Source: Bacteroidaceae bacterium (GTDB lineage: Bacteria > Bacteroidota > Bacteroidia > Bacteroidales > Bacteroidaceae). From it: 57,552 bases of DNA. A program made the position numbers and the translations under genes. Below, piece after piece: positions 1 through 7,647 of this stretch. The notes beneath the pieces were generated by a model that saw only the letters and a program-made list of their open reading frames with translations, did not search any database and was not told the DNA's origin. Position 1 is the stretch's first letter. Every line of letters begins with the position of its first letter. The stretch lies in contig JAFUVZ010000080.1 in NCBI GenBank assembly GCA_017471185.1, forward strand, positions 1 through 57,552. Reading direction: 5' to 3'.

Positions 1-165
1 GCATTACTCTCTGCAAGCGAGAGCTACATGCTTGAACACCAAGAAGCATCAGAAATTATTGAGGAGGTGCGTGCTGCCATCAAAGACTGGCGCAAAACCG
101 CTACAGAACTACAAATACCCGCAAAGATATTGGAATCATATTCTATTCGTTGGGATGAACTATAA
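1..165 (+). CDS. C-terminal end of a HipA-like kinase (partial)
   Basis: The frame is open from the first base and runs 54 codons to a TAA, ending in the residues WDEL. The helical tail with the pattern 'IIEEVRAAIKDWRKTA' resembles the extreme C-terminus of Bacteroidetes HipA-type Ser/Thr kinase toxins, which phosphorylate targets such as aminoacyl-tRNA synthetases. Only the tail is present, so no catalytic motif can be checked and the family call rests on a short stretch. The rest of the gene, and any hipB antitoxin, would lie upstream of the window. Another helical C-terminal domain cannot be excluded. Confidence 0.45.
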   Translation, partial: ALLSASESYMLEHQEASEIIEEVRAAIKDWRKTATELQIPAKILESYSIRWDEL

Positions 166-560
166 AAAGTTGCGCATTCTGCACGTTTTCCGTGAAAAAT
201 GTGTAACTTTGCAGCGCAATTGAAACATGTAGAGTACAGAGAGAAACTTGTTGAAATCTAGCGGGATAATACATTCTGGCGAGAAACTCTCAAATCGAGC
301 AAAAAGGCGCGGTACAAGCCAAAACAGCAAAGTACCAACTATCAAACATTTGCATTTTCGTTTACTTTCGAAAAACTTTCGATAATAAGCCAAGTACCAA
401 TTAAATTCACAGAACGCTGGTATTCAATTGATTGTCGATGGTGCGTGGGCAAGTGAACCCACTGCATAGAAAAACATAAAATCTGCAAACATACCGCTGT
501 AAATCGCTTGGTTTCAAGTGTTAAAGATTGCTCGGATGTTTGCAGATTTTTGACTTGTGT
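166..560. other. Intergenic region, AT-rich, no recognisable gene
   Basis: About 400 bases without a convincing gene. A TAACTTTG box at 204-211 looks like a Bacteroidetes -7 element on the + strand, but no good reading frame follows it. The downstream part carries the first two arms of the TTTGCAGATTTT repeat set. The short frames here have no family resemblance and no upstream signals. Confidence 0.5.
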
Positions 561-580
561 ATTGTCTATTTGCAGATTTT
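478..580. repeat. TTTGCAGATTTT repeat set (one inverted, two direct copies)
   Basis: A perfect 14-bp inverted repeat pairs AAAATCTGCAAACA (478-491) with TGTTTGCAGATTTT (537-550). A third copy, TTTGCAGATTTT, lies at 569-580. The third copy falls between the -33 and -7 boxes of the promoter at 561-592, which is where a repressor would act. The set is therefore a candidate operator; the regulator is not identified. Confidence 0.6.
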
Positions 581-592
581 TTCCTAACTTTG
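561..592 (+). promoter_or_regulatory. Bacteroidetes-type promoter
   Basis: ATTG at 561-564 and TAACTTTG at 585-592 are 20 bp apart, which matches the -33/-7 layout of the Bacteroidetes sigma factor. It sits 47 bp ahead of the small frame at 639 and could also drive the decarboxylase gene at 751. It overlaps a TTTGCAGATTTT repeat copy. Confidence 0.55.
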
Positions 593-638
593 TCTTTTAG
601 ATGTAATCTCGGTTGTAATCTCAAAAACGAGAAGAACT

Positions 639-737
639 ATGGCTGTAAATGATAACTTCTTTGCCAATGCCATCAAGCATGATTTCATGAGCAAGAACCC
701 AACCACTCGCTGGATGGATATAATAGTATTGAAATAA
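639..737 (+). CDS. Small ORF, 32 aa, unknown
   Basis: ATG at 639 follows an AGAAGAA stretch and a recognisable promoter; the frame ends TAA at 737, 13 bp before the next gene. The peptide (MAVNDNFFANAIKHDF at its start) has no recognised family. It may be a truncated N-terminus left by a deletion, or a leader peptide of the downstream decarboxylase operon. Coding status is uncertain. Confidence 0.35.
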   Translation: MAVNDNFFANAIKHDFMSKNPTTRWMDIIVLK

Positions 738-750
738 AGAGGATATAAAT

Positions 751-2025
751 ATGAAATATACAAGACTATGGATGGTAGCCATCCTGCTTCTTATTGGTAA
801 CGGCTGCGTATTGACTTCCTGCAGTGATGATAATCCAGCAGAAAAAGTCCTGCCTCAGAAACAGCATACTGAGGCAGTCTATGCGCTGATAAACATCTGC
901 AACGAGAACACAGAGGTACGAACCCTTTTGGAACATGCGATTAGTCAGGCAGCTCAAGTAAATCCCGACCGTCGTTACAATCCGGCTCAGACTTTGGAGG
1001 AATTCTACGACTTTGTAGATTGGAACGTGCGACACCTGCCTTGGGATATTATGACCACCTCGTCGCCCACCCAATACGGGCAGTCCCTTTACGGACGAAC
1101 AGATCAAGGCGTTGGCTATTTCTGGTTTGTCGTTGACCAACCCTTGGATGAACTGAAAGACCGAGGTTACTATTATCCTACGGTAGAATTCGTGGAACCT
1201 TTCGCCTCCTGGCTCACCACATACGTCCAGTCTTGGGGAGACTGGTTATCTACTGAAGAGAGCTGGAACAACACATATTATAATATGGTAGCCAGCGACC
1301 CCGATTGGGGGCTTACGAAGGGTTGGTATGAGGACGGAGCGAACTGGAGCACCTTCAATGACTTCTTCTCCCGACGGCTTTCGTCACCTGAAGTGCGCCC
1401 GATAGCTGATGCAGATGTGGTAGCTCCTGCCGATTCGTGGCCTAAGGATCTTTGGACTATCAGCGATGACAATCAGCTCATTTACCCTGCCAACCTGCAA
1501 ATCAAGACAGCCAAGCTATCGGACATCGGTAAACTCATAGGACAAGACTCTGAATATCATGGAGCCTTCGCCGGAGGTACACTGACCCACACCTTCCTTG
1601 ACGTGAACGACTACCACCGCTATCATTCGCCGGTAAGTGGTACATTGCGCGAACTGCGTACCATCCCAGGTGTAGCAGCAGGTGGCGGCTACACGCTTTG
1701 GGACAATGAGCAGAAACTCTACTACTACCAGAATAACATGGGCTTCCAGATGGTTGAGACGCGTTCGTGTGCCATCATCGAGACTGAAGAGTACGGTCTG
1801 GTAGCCATGATGCCGGTTGGTATGTCGCAGATATGTTCCTGCAACTGGCTTCCCTCATTGCACATAGGTGACAAATTGGAACGAGGCCAGGAAATGGGTT
1901 ACTTCCTTTTCGGTGGCTCTGACATCATACTTATATTCCAAAAGGGAATTGATGTGCAGCTTCTTCATGATGGTGACCATCTGCTGATGGGTGAAGCATA
2001 TGCAAAACTCAGCAATACGAAATAG
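751..2025 (+). CDS. Secreted phosphatidylserine decarboxylase-family lipoprotein
   Basis: A 424-residue protein. The N-terminus has a hydrophobic stretch ending in LTSC, a lipobox, so the mature protein should be a membrane-anchored lipoprotein. The C-terminal half is a Psd-type pyruvoyl decarboxylase domain: HRYHSP carries the conserved His, and FGGSD at about 387-391 matches the LGST/GGSS self-cleavage site, where Ser390 would become the pyruvoyl group. The long N-terminal part resembles the extra domain of PsiD-like and fungal-type decarboxylases, so the substrate may be an aromatic amino acid rather than phosphatidylserine. A housekeeping Psd would be cytoplasmic or membrane-bound without a lipobox. 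The next gene starts one base after its stop, which suggests coupled expression. The family is clear and the substrate is inferred. Confidence 0.85.
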   Translation: MKYTRLWMVAILLLIGNGCVLTSCSDDNPAEKVLPQKQHTEAVYALINICNENTEVRTLLEHAISQAAQVNPDRRYNPAQTLEEFYDFVDWNVRHLPWDIMTTSSPTQYGQSLYGRTDQGVGYFWFVVDQPLDELKDRGYYYPTVEFVEPFASWLTTYVQSWGDWLSTEESWNNTYYNMVASDPDWGLTKGWYEDGANWSTFNDFFSRRLSSPEVRPIADADVVAPADSWPKDLWTISDDNQLIYPANLQIKTAKLSDIGKLIGQDSEYHGAFAGGTLTHTFLDVNDYHRYHSPVSGTLRELRTIPGVAAGGGYTLWDNEQKLYYYQNNMGFQMVETRSCAIIETEEYGLVAMMPVGMSQICSCNWLPSLHIGDKLERGQEMGYFLFGGSDIILIFQKGIDVQLLHDGDHLLMGEAYAKLSNTK

Positions 2026-2026
2026 T

Positions 2027-3064
2027 ATGAATCCTATAGTCATCCGACTTCTCAACCATCAACTTGCGGCACCTCAGTTCGCCGACCCTACTGAAGTGGT
2101 GCGATATATGTGTGCCATGCAAGCACAAGAATATCGCATGATGCGCTGGGCAGTGGCAATGCGCACTCGTAAACCGTCATTGAAGACATTCAAGAAAGCT
2201 TTTGATGAGGGGCAGATTATCCGTCTTCACCTGATGAGAGGAACATGGCAACTGGTGTCTGCTGAAGATTACTGGTCTATGATTGACCTATTTGCTCCCA
2301 AAGCCATTGCCGTCACAAAGGGATGGATGAGCAGTAATAAGATTTCGATTCCTGACGATGAACTGATGCAAGTCAGAGATATTCTTATAAAGACCGCTGC
2401 AGACAAAAGGAGCGTGACGAAAGAGGATTTCGTTCTGGCCTTGGCTGAAAAAGATATGAAGATGGATGACCATCGCTTGTCCTATCATATCCGTATGGCA
2501 GAAATGGCAGGCATCCTATGTAGTGGTGATTTACTGCCGATGAAGGCAACTTACGCGTTTACAGCAGATAAGGTGAAGTCAACTGTGAAGATGGACAATG
2601 ATGAAGCATTGGCATACTTTACCAGGAAGTATTTTCAAAGTCGCCAACCAGCTACACTGGAGGATTTTGCATGGTGGTCAGGACTAAACTTTAGCGACTG
2701 TCGGAAAGGCATTGCTCTCCTTGGTAACAGCATTCACATGGAGAAGTGGAAAGGCAGACAGTTCTATCTGACTGAAGAGTGCCGCATAAGGGGATTCCGT
2801 AAAGGGAAGTTCCTTCTGATTCCTCCATACGATGAATACCTCATCAGCTATAAGAGTCGTGACATCGTGCTTCCTCCAGAATACACGCATCGTGCCCATA
2901 ATAACAGCGGCATTTTCCAGCCAATAATAGCTTACGACGGAACGATATGCGGTAATTGGTCACCTTTTAAGGAGGACTGTCAAGCATCCTTCTTTGAAGA
3001 AGACTTTGAATCTGTTGATGTAAGTGAAGCATGGCAATCATACAATAATTATAGAAATAAATAA
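2027..3064 (+). CDS. AlkZ-like winged-helix DNA-binding protein (HTH_42)
   Basis: A 345-residue member of the YcaQ/AlkZ winged-helix family, whose characterised members are DNA glycosylases that unhook interstrand crosslinks or remove alkylated bases. The QAQ at residues 32-34 (in AMQAQE) matches the QxQ catalytic motif of AlkZ. The C-terminal DGTICGNW corresponds to the family's DGRVxGxW pattern. I chose the ATG at 2027, just after the decarboxylase stop, over an upstream in-frame ATG at 1991 that would overlap it by 35 bp. Cytoplasmic. Activity is inferred from the motif alone; many homologues are uncharacterised. Confidence 0.8.
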   Translation: MNPIVIRLLNHQLAAPQFADPTEVVRYMCAMQAQEYRMMRWAVAMRTRKPSLKTFKKAFDEGQIIRLHLMRGTWQLVSAEDYWSMIDLFAPKAIAVTKGWMSSNKISIPDDELMQVRDILIKTAADKRSVTKEDFVLALAEKDMKMDDHRLSYHIRMAEMAGILCSGDLLPMKATYAFTADKVKSTVKMDNDEALAYFTRKYFQSRQPATLEDFAWWSGLNFSDCRKGIALLGNSIHMEKWKGRQFYLTEECRIRGFRKGKFLLIPPYDEYLISYKSRDIVLPPEYTHRAHNNSGIFQPIIAYDGTICGNWSPFKEDCQASFFEEDFESVDVSEAWQSYNNYRNK

Positions 3065-3303
3065 AAGACATGAACATACTGATCCGTTCAGGAATACATG
3101 CGTACAGAAGGATGATATGGCTCTTCTTCTTGTAAGAGCAGCTGCACTCCCTGATCTGTTCGACAGCACACTTACCCAGTATCAACTTTGTCTGAACTTC
3201 TTCAAGCTGGAGGATGTCGGTCATGTATTGGTGCGTGCGGTAAAGGATAAAGGCGACTTAAGAATAAAGACAATGAATACCAAACAGATAATCCGTGATT
3301 TCT
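3065..3303. other. Intergenic region, no supported gene
   Basis: A + frame crosses here (to 3308) but starts inside the preceding gene in another phase, has no promoter and shows no family resemblance. I see no clear terminator either. It may be degraded coding sequence. Confidence 0.4.
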
Positions 3304-3334
3304 TTTGAGTTGACAGCATTTTGTTATATATTTG
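3304..3334 (+). promoter_or_regulatory. Promoter upstream of the GH3 gene
   Basis: TTTG at 3304-3307 and TATATTTG at 3327-3334 with a 19-bp spacer fit the Bacteroidetes consensus. It precedes a 27-codon frame at 3357 and, further down, the GH3 gene. Confidence 0.6.
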
Positions 3335-3356
3335 CATCATTAAAAATGACATTGTT

Positions 3357-3440
3357 ATGAAGAGAAGTTTTTTAAGTTTGCAGGTAGTGCTGCTGACGGT
3401 ATTGACCGCACAGGCACTGACAGCTATGAAGAAAGTATAA
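3357..3440 (+). CDS. 27-aa signal-peptide-like small ORF
   Basis: ATG at 3357 lies 22 bp after a good promoter and the frame stops at 3440. The product starts MKRSFLSLQVVLLTVLTAQA, which looks like a complete signal peptide with an AQA-type cleavage site and then ends after a few residues. It is either the remnant of a truncated secreted protein or a small leader/membrane peptide ahead of the GH3 gene. No family is recognised. Confidence 0.35.
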   Translation: MKRSFLSLQVVLLTVLTAQALTAMKKV

Positions 3441-3500
3441 GACAAGGAAATCAATCAGAATTACAGACAGTTATAAACAATGTTTAAATCATATCTATTC

Positions 3501-5702
3501 ATGAAAAAATCAATCATTCTGTTGGCTGCATCCCTCATTTGCGGAGCAGCTTACGCACAGCAAAGCAATCCGCTTCTGCAGCATGAAACGGAAATCACCG
3601 AAATCATCAAGAGTATGACGCTGGAAGAGAAAGTCAATATGCTGCATGGCAAGACCATGTTCTCTTCAGCTGGCGTTGAACGTTTGGGTATCGCCGACAT
3701 GAAGTATGCCGACGGTCCTTTCGGTATTCGCGAAGAGTTGGAAGACCATTCCTGGACACCTCTGGGATGGGACACCGACCGCGCCACCTTCTTCCCTACC
3801 GGCTCTGCGCTGGCTGCAACCTGGTGCCCGGGCATCGCCTATGAATATGGCAAGGGTATGGCTATTGAAGCCAAGCTGCGTGGCAAAGACATGATCTTAG
3901 GTCCTGCCATGAACATCCAGCGTCTGCCAACCGGAGGACGCACATACGAGTACCTGAGTGAGGATCCACTGCTGAGCGGCATACTGGCCATTGGCTATAC
4001 CAAGGGGTCTCAGGACATGAACGAGGCTGTGTGCCTGAAGCACTTTGCCGTGAACAGTCAGGAGAACATGCGTGGTTTTATCAACGCTAACATCTCTGAG
4101 CGTGCGTTGCGTGAAATCTACCTCACCCCATTTGAAATGGCTGTCAAGGAAGCCAACGCCTGGGGCGTGATGGCTGCCTACAACAAGATTTGGGGACAAT
4201 GGTGCTCTGAAAACTTCAACCTGCAGGAAAACATCCTGCGTAACGAATGGGGCTTCAAGGGCATGATCATCAGCGACTGGGGTGGTACTCACTCTACCGT
4301 TGGCGCAGTAATGGGCGGTTTGGAAGTCGAGATGCCAAGCAGCACCTACCTGGGTGATTCTCTGATTGCTGCCGTGAACAGAGGTGATGTGCCTATGAAT
4401 GTGATTGATCAGAGAGTACGCAACATCCTGCGCGTTCGCTTGACCGTGAATCCTGTGCCTGACGATGTGGCTAACAAGAAGGTGACTTCACAGCCAGAGA
4501 CACAAGCCATTGCTTACAAGGTGGCTTCTAAGAGCATCGTGTTGCTGAAGAACGAAGGCTTGCTGCCACTGGGCAACAAGGTGAAGACCATTGCCGTGAT
4601 TGGTGACAACGCTACGCGCACAATGGCTTTAGGTGGTGTAGGCGCAGGCGTGAAGACGCTCTACGAAGTGACTCCGTTGGAAGGCTTGCAGAAAGCGCTG
4701 AAAGGAAAGGCTAAGATTCGCTATGCCCGTGGTTACGAACCCGCTCCCCAGGCACGTTGGGGACAGAAATTGCCAGAGAATGCCATGGAAGAATATGAGA
4801 AGCGCATGATATCCTTGAAGAAGGAAGCGCTGAAGACCGTGAAGGGTGCCGACGTGGTTCTGTTCATCGGTGGTGATAACCGTGAGGTGGAAACAGAGGG
4901 TTCAGATCGCACTACGATTAAGTTGCCATTCGGCCAGGATGAACTGCTGAAGGCTATTGCCGAGGTAAATCCGAATATCGTAGCAGTAATGGTGGCAGGT
5001 GCTCCCGTTGACCTCCGTGAGGTGGAGCCAATTGCAAAAGGCTTGGTATATAGCTGGTTCAACGGTACTGAGGGTGGCAACGCACTGGCTGACGTACTGA
5101 CGGGCAAGATTGCTCCTTCCGGCAAACTGCCGTTCACTTTCCCAAGGAAGCTGGAAGACTCTCCTGCTTACGCATTAGGCGTTTATCCTCAGCAAGAGCA
5201 AGGCGGTGGTGACGTGTTCGTAAACCTGGTGAATCGCGACCGCTTCGCTGTGCGCAAGGCTGACGCTGACTATTCAGAGGGCATATTAGTTGGCTACCGC
5301 TGGTACACCACCAAGAACGTAAAGCCAATGTACGCATTCGGCTACGGCTTGTCATATGTGCCGTTTAAGTATGCTAACCTGGCTGCTAAGGTTGAAGGAG
5401 AAAACATTGAGGTAACTTTCGATGTGGCTAATCAGGGTAATATGCCAGCAGAAGAAGTGTCACAGGTATATATCGGTCGTCCTGACTCTAAAGTGGAGCG
5501 TCCGAAATATGAGCTGAAGGGCTTTAAGCGTACCGCCATCAAGGCTGGCGAAACTACCAAGGTAACTATCACGATTCCTAAGGACCGCTTGCGTCACTGG
5601 AACGAGTTCCAGCATGCTTGGAACGTTGAAAACGGCAAGGCAGTAATCTATGTTGGCGGTTCATCTGACAACCTGCCTTTGCAGACAACTGTTGAAATCT
5701 GA
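3501..5702 (+). CDS. Glycoside hydrolase family 3 beta-glucosidase
   Basis: A 733-residue exported GH3 enzyme that removes terminal beta-linked glucose (or a similar sugar) from oligosaccharides. The signal peptide MKKSIILLAASLICGAAYAQ supports the ATG at 3501; an in-frame ATG at 3480 would add seven residues. The N-terminal (beta/alpha)8 domain has YADGPFGIRE and the nucleophile motif SDWGG, with Asp259. The GH3 C-terminal domain follows, with EGSDRTTIKLP, then a fibronectin-type-III-like domain ending the protein. The length is standard for BglX-type enzymes. It is a single gene on this strand and converges with the minus-strand operon containing GH2 and GH30, which suggests a shared role in glucan or plant oligosaccharide use. 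Confidence 0.92.
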   Translation: MKKSIILLAASLICGAAYAQQSNPLLQHETEITEIIKSMTLEEKVNMLHGKTMFSSAGVERLGIADMKYADGPFGIREELEDHSWTPLGWDTDRATFFPTGSALAATWCPGIAYEYGKGMAIEAKLRGKDMILGPAMNIQRLPTGGRTYEYLSEDPLLSGILAIGYTKGSQDMNEAVCLKHFAVNSQENMRGFINANISERALREIYLTPFEMAVKEANAWGVMAAYNKIWGQWCSENFNLQENILRNEWGFKGMIISDWGGTHSTVGAVMGGLEVEMPSSTYLGDSLIAAVNRGDVPMNVIDQRVRNILRVRLTVNPVPDDVANKKVTSQPETQAIAYKVASKSIVLLKNEGLLPLGNKVKTIAVIGDNATRTMALGGVGAGVKTLYEVTPLEGLQKALKGKAKIRYARGYEPAPQARWGQKLPENAMEEYEKRMISLKKEALKTVKGADVVLFIGGDNREVETEGSDRTTIKLPFGQDELLKAIAEVNPNIVAVMVAGAPVDLREVEPIAKGLVYSWFNGTEGGNALADVLTGKIAPSGKLPFTFPRKLEDSPAYALGVYPQQEQGGGDVFVNLVNRDRFAVRKADADYSEGILVGYRWYTTKNVKPMYAFGYGLSYVPFKYANLAAKVEGENIEVTFDVANQGNMPAEEVSQVYIGRPDSKVERPKYELKGFKRTAIKAGETTKVTITIPKDRLRHWNEFQHAWNVENGKAVIYVGGSSDNLPLQTTVEI

Positions 5703-5723
5703 CTACTGCTTAAGTAAACATTC

Positions 5724-5750
5724 AGGGCTGCACTTTGCAGCCCTTTTTTA
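5724..5750 (+). terminator. Intrinsic terminator after GH3
   Basis: Stem AGGGCTGCA (5724-5732) pairs with TGCAGCCCT (5736-5744) around a 3-nt loop, followed by a T run. The T run is on the + strand, so it terminates GH3. It overlaps the stop codon of the convergent EamA gene at 5748. Confidence 0.85.
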
Positions 5751-6614
5751 TTTCCACGACCTTATTGATTGCAGCAAGACGCTAAGTAAAATCAGTCCTA
5801 TACCAAGATAGAAGGAGAAATTGATTTCACGCCCTTCGCCAAAGATAAGGAATGCCAAAACAATTGTGTAGCATGGTTCAAGATTGTAGGTAAGATTGAC
5901 GGTAAAGGCAGACAGGCGTTTCAATGCCTGAATCTGTAGGAGATACATGCCAACTGTACAGAATAGTGCATGACAAAGCATGAGCCAAAGGTTGGTGCCT
6001 TCAGGAATGACCATCACGGGTTGCTGACTGGGGAAGAAATAGAGGTAAACGGGAATTATGGCACTCACGATAACGAGACCTCCCGACATCTGGTACATCA
6101 GCACCGTACGACTGGGTATGCCCACGCTGGCTTTCTTGTTACAAATGGCATAGAGAGCACAAACCGCAGATGACACCACACCAATCATGATGCCATAACG
6201 ATAGCGCGCATCGAAGGAAAAGATGCAGAGTACGCCAGCCACCGTGATGAGCGAATAGCAAAGCTCTACCCAAGAAAAACGCCTTTTAAAGATGAGGGGC
6301 TCAAAGATGGCAGTGAAGAAACCTATGAGAGAGAAACAAATGACTCCAATAGAAACATTGGAAGCTTTGATAGAGCCATAGAACAGGATCCAATGGAAAC
6401 CCAACAAGGCTCCGCAACCGCAAAGCTGCAGAAACTTACGCCACCCTACTTTGGGCATGCCTGTAAACACGAGCAGGATACAGGTGGTGAAGAGCATACG
6501 ATACCAGACGATATCTACCTCATTAAGGGTAATCAATCGTCCAAAGAGTCCCGTGAAACCTGCCAGCAGGACGCTCAAATGCAGCTGTATGAATCCCTTC
6601 TTTGTATCGGTCAT
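5748..6614 (-). CDS. EamA/DMT-family transporter
   Basis: About 288 residues with ten hydrophobic segments and the two-repeat layout of EamA drug/metabolite exporters of the inner membrane. The first helix begins near LSVLLAGFTGLFGRL, where the GLFGR-type sequence is common in the family. I chose ATG at 6614 (MTDTKKG) because the longer start would reach into the short gap after the upstream gene. It is the last gene of the minus operon. The substrate cannot be told from sequence; metabolite or amino-acid efflux is typical. Confidence 0.85.
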   Translation of the reverse strand: MTDTKKGFIQLHLSVLLAGFTGLFGRLITLNEVDIVWYRMLFTTCILLVFTGMPKVGWRKFLQLCGCGALLGFHWILFYGSIKASNVSIGVICFSLIGFFTAIFEPLIFKRRFSWVELCYSLITVAGVLCIFSFDARYRYGIMIGVVSSAVCALYAICNKKASVGIPSRTVLMYQMSGGLVIVSAIIPVYLYFFPSQQPVMVIPEGTNLWLMLCHALFCTVGMYLLQIQALKRLSAFTVNLTYNLEPCYTIVLAFLIFGEGREINFSFYLGIGLILLSVLLQSIRSWK

Positions 6615-6655
6615 GAGGTGTAGGGAGTAGAGTGTAGGAATCAATAGATAGAAAG

Positions 6656-7081
6656 TTATGCCATAGGAAAATCTATGGCTTCATTAAGGGCCTTATAGAT
6701 TTCCTCTTCACTGGTATAAGGATGAATCTGGAAATAAGGATTGCCTGTGAGCATGGCAGAGAGCTGTGTCTTCGCATGGTCGTAAAAGATGTGGCAAGGT
6801 TTGCCCAAATGCTCAGCGTATGCCAGTTCGTAACCCACGCCCAATGAAGGACAGGTACACTCGGCTATCACCATATCACATTCCTTGAGCCAAGCCGTAT
6901 CCTGGTCGTAAATCACGGCATCCTTGCTCCTACCCTGCTCCGTAAGGTTCAGTTTCTTACTGCCCACATGCTCAGTGAGCACCGTACCGTTCTGCTGCAG
7001 GAACTCAATCATTCTTCTGTATAAGTCGGCATCCACCCGTCCTCCACGAATAGACCCTGCAAAATAAAACTTCTTTGCCAT
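6656..7081 (-). CDS. DNPH1-like deoxynucleotide N-glycosidase
   Basis: A 141-residue protein of the nucleoside 2-deoxyribosyltransferase fold. The motif SIRGGR at 10-15 and SLGVGYE at 79-85 closely match DNPH1/RCL, which hydrolyses 2'-deoxynucleoside 5'-monophosphates (for example 5-hydroxymethyl-dUMP) to free base and deoxyribose 5-phosphate; Glu85 would be the catalytic residue. The length equals the family norm. Cytoplasmic, no signal. Its ATG overlaps the preceding stop by one base (TAATG), so it is translationally coupled to the phosphopantetheinyl transferase. A deoxyribosyltransferase activity is the alternative. Confidence 0.8.
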   Translation of the reverse strand: MAKKFYFAGSIRGGRVDADLYRRMIEFLQQNGTVLTEHVGSKKLNLTEQGRSKDAVIYDQDTAWLKECDMVIAECTCPSLGVGYELAYAEHLGKPCHIFYDHAKTQLSAMLTGNPYFQIHPYTSEEEIYKALNEAIDFPMA

Positions 7082-7647
7082 TATCCATTATCCATTAAAA
7101 AACTGTAAACATAGCGGAGATCAGGGCTCACAACAGTGGTAAGGTTTGCAGGAGCATTGCAAAGCACCGACTTCACATCGCGGCTGATTCCCTCACCTGA
7201 AAGTTTCAGCACAGCTTCCTTCCGCGTCCACAATTTAATGAACTCCACGTCAGGACGTTCCGCCTGTTCTATCTGAGCAACCTCCGCTTCATTCATCGTA
7301 AATCTCACCAGATTCTCGCGATACTCTCTGACAGATTCTACATCAATGCCTACAGGTCGTTCGCCAATCATGCAGATAGCCGCCTCACGGCAATGGCTCA
7401 GATTGAAATGAATATCAGGATGTCCCGCCAAGAAAGGTTTGCCGTGCTCACCGTATTCAAACACAGGCTTCTCAGTAATGCCATATTCTTTCTGTAATCC
7501 TTCGCAAAGCAACAGATAAGCAGCTGCACAAGTGCGCTGCCCCAATTCAAACTTGAACTGCAAGGCCTGTTTCCGACGCTCCTCCGACAAAGCAGAGAGC
7601 GCCGTATTCAGGTCAAAATCAAATATTTTATCGTTGATGTAAATCAT
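7081..7647 (-). CDS. 4'-phosphopantetheinyl transferase, Sfp type
   Basis: A 188-residue enzyme that transfers phosphopantetheine from CoA to a carrier-protein serine. Seen motifs are FNLSH at 81-85, the Mg-binding GIDVE at 100-104 and WTRKEAVLKLSG at 140-151, the standard Sfp/AcpT set. It overlaps the GH30 stop by four bases (ATGA) and the next start by one base. The last residues, LMDNG and the stop, are written in a tandem ATTATCC repeat, so the C-terminus appears to have been reshaped by repeat sequence. Its place among glycosidases is odd; no carrier protein is visible in the window. Confidence 0.9.
   Translation of the reverse strand: MIYINDKIFDFDLNTALSALSEERRKQALQFKFELGQRTCAAAYLLLCEGLQKEYGITEKPVFEYGEHGKPFLAGHPDIHFNLSHCREAAICMIGERPVGIDVESVREYRENLVRFTMNEAEVAQIEQAERPDVEFIKLWTRKEAVLKLSGEGISRDVKSVLCNAPANLTTVVSPDLRYVYSFLMDNG

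Noticed and set aside
3024-3308. A 94-codon + frame after the AlkZ-like gene
   Set aside because: It starts inside the preceding gene in another phase, lacks a promoter and resembles no family.
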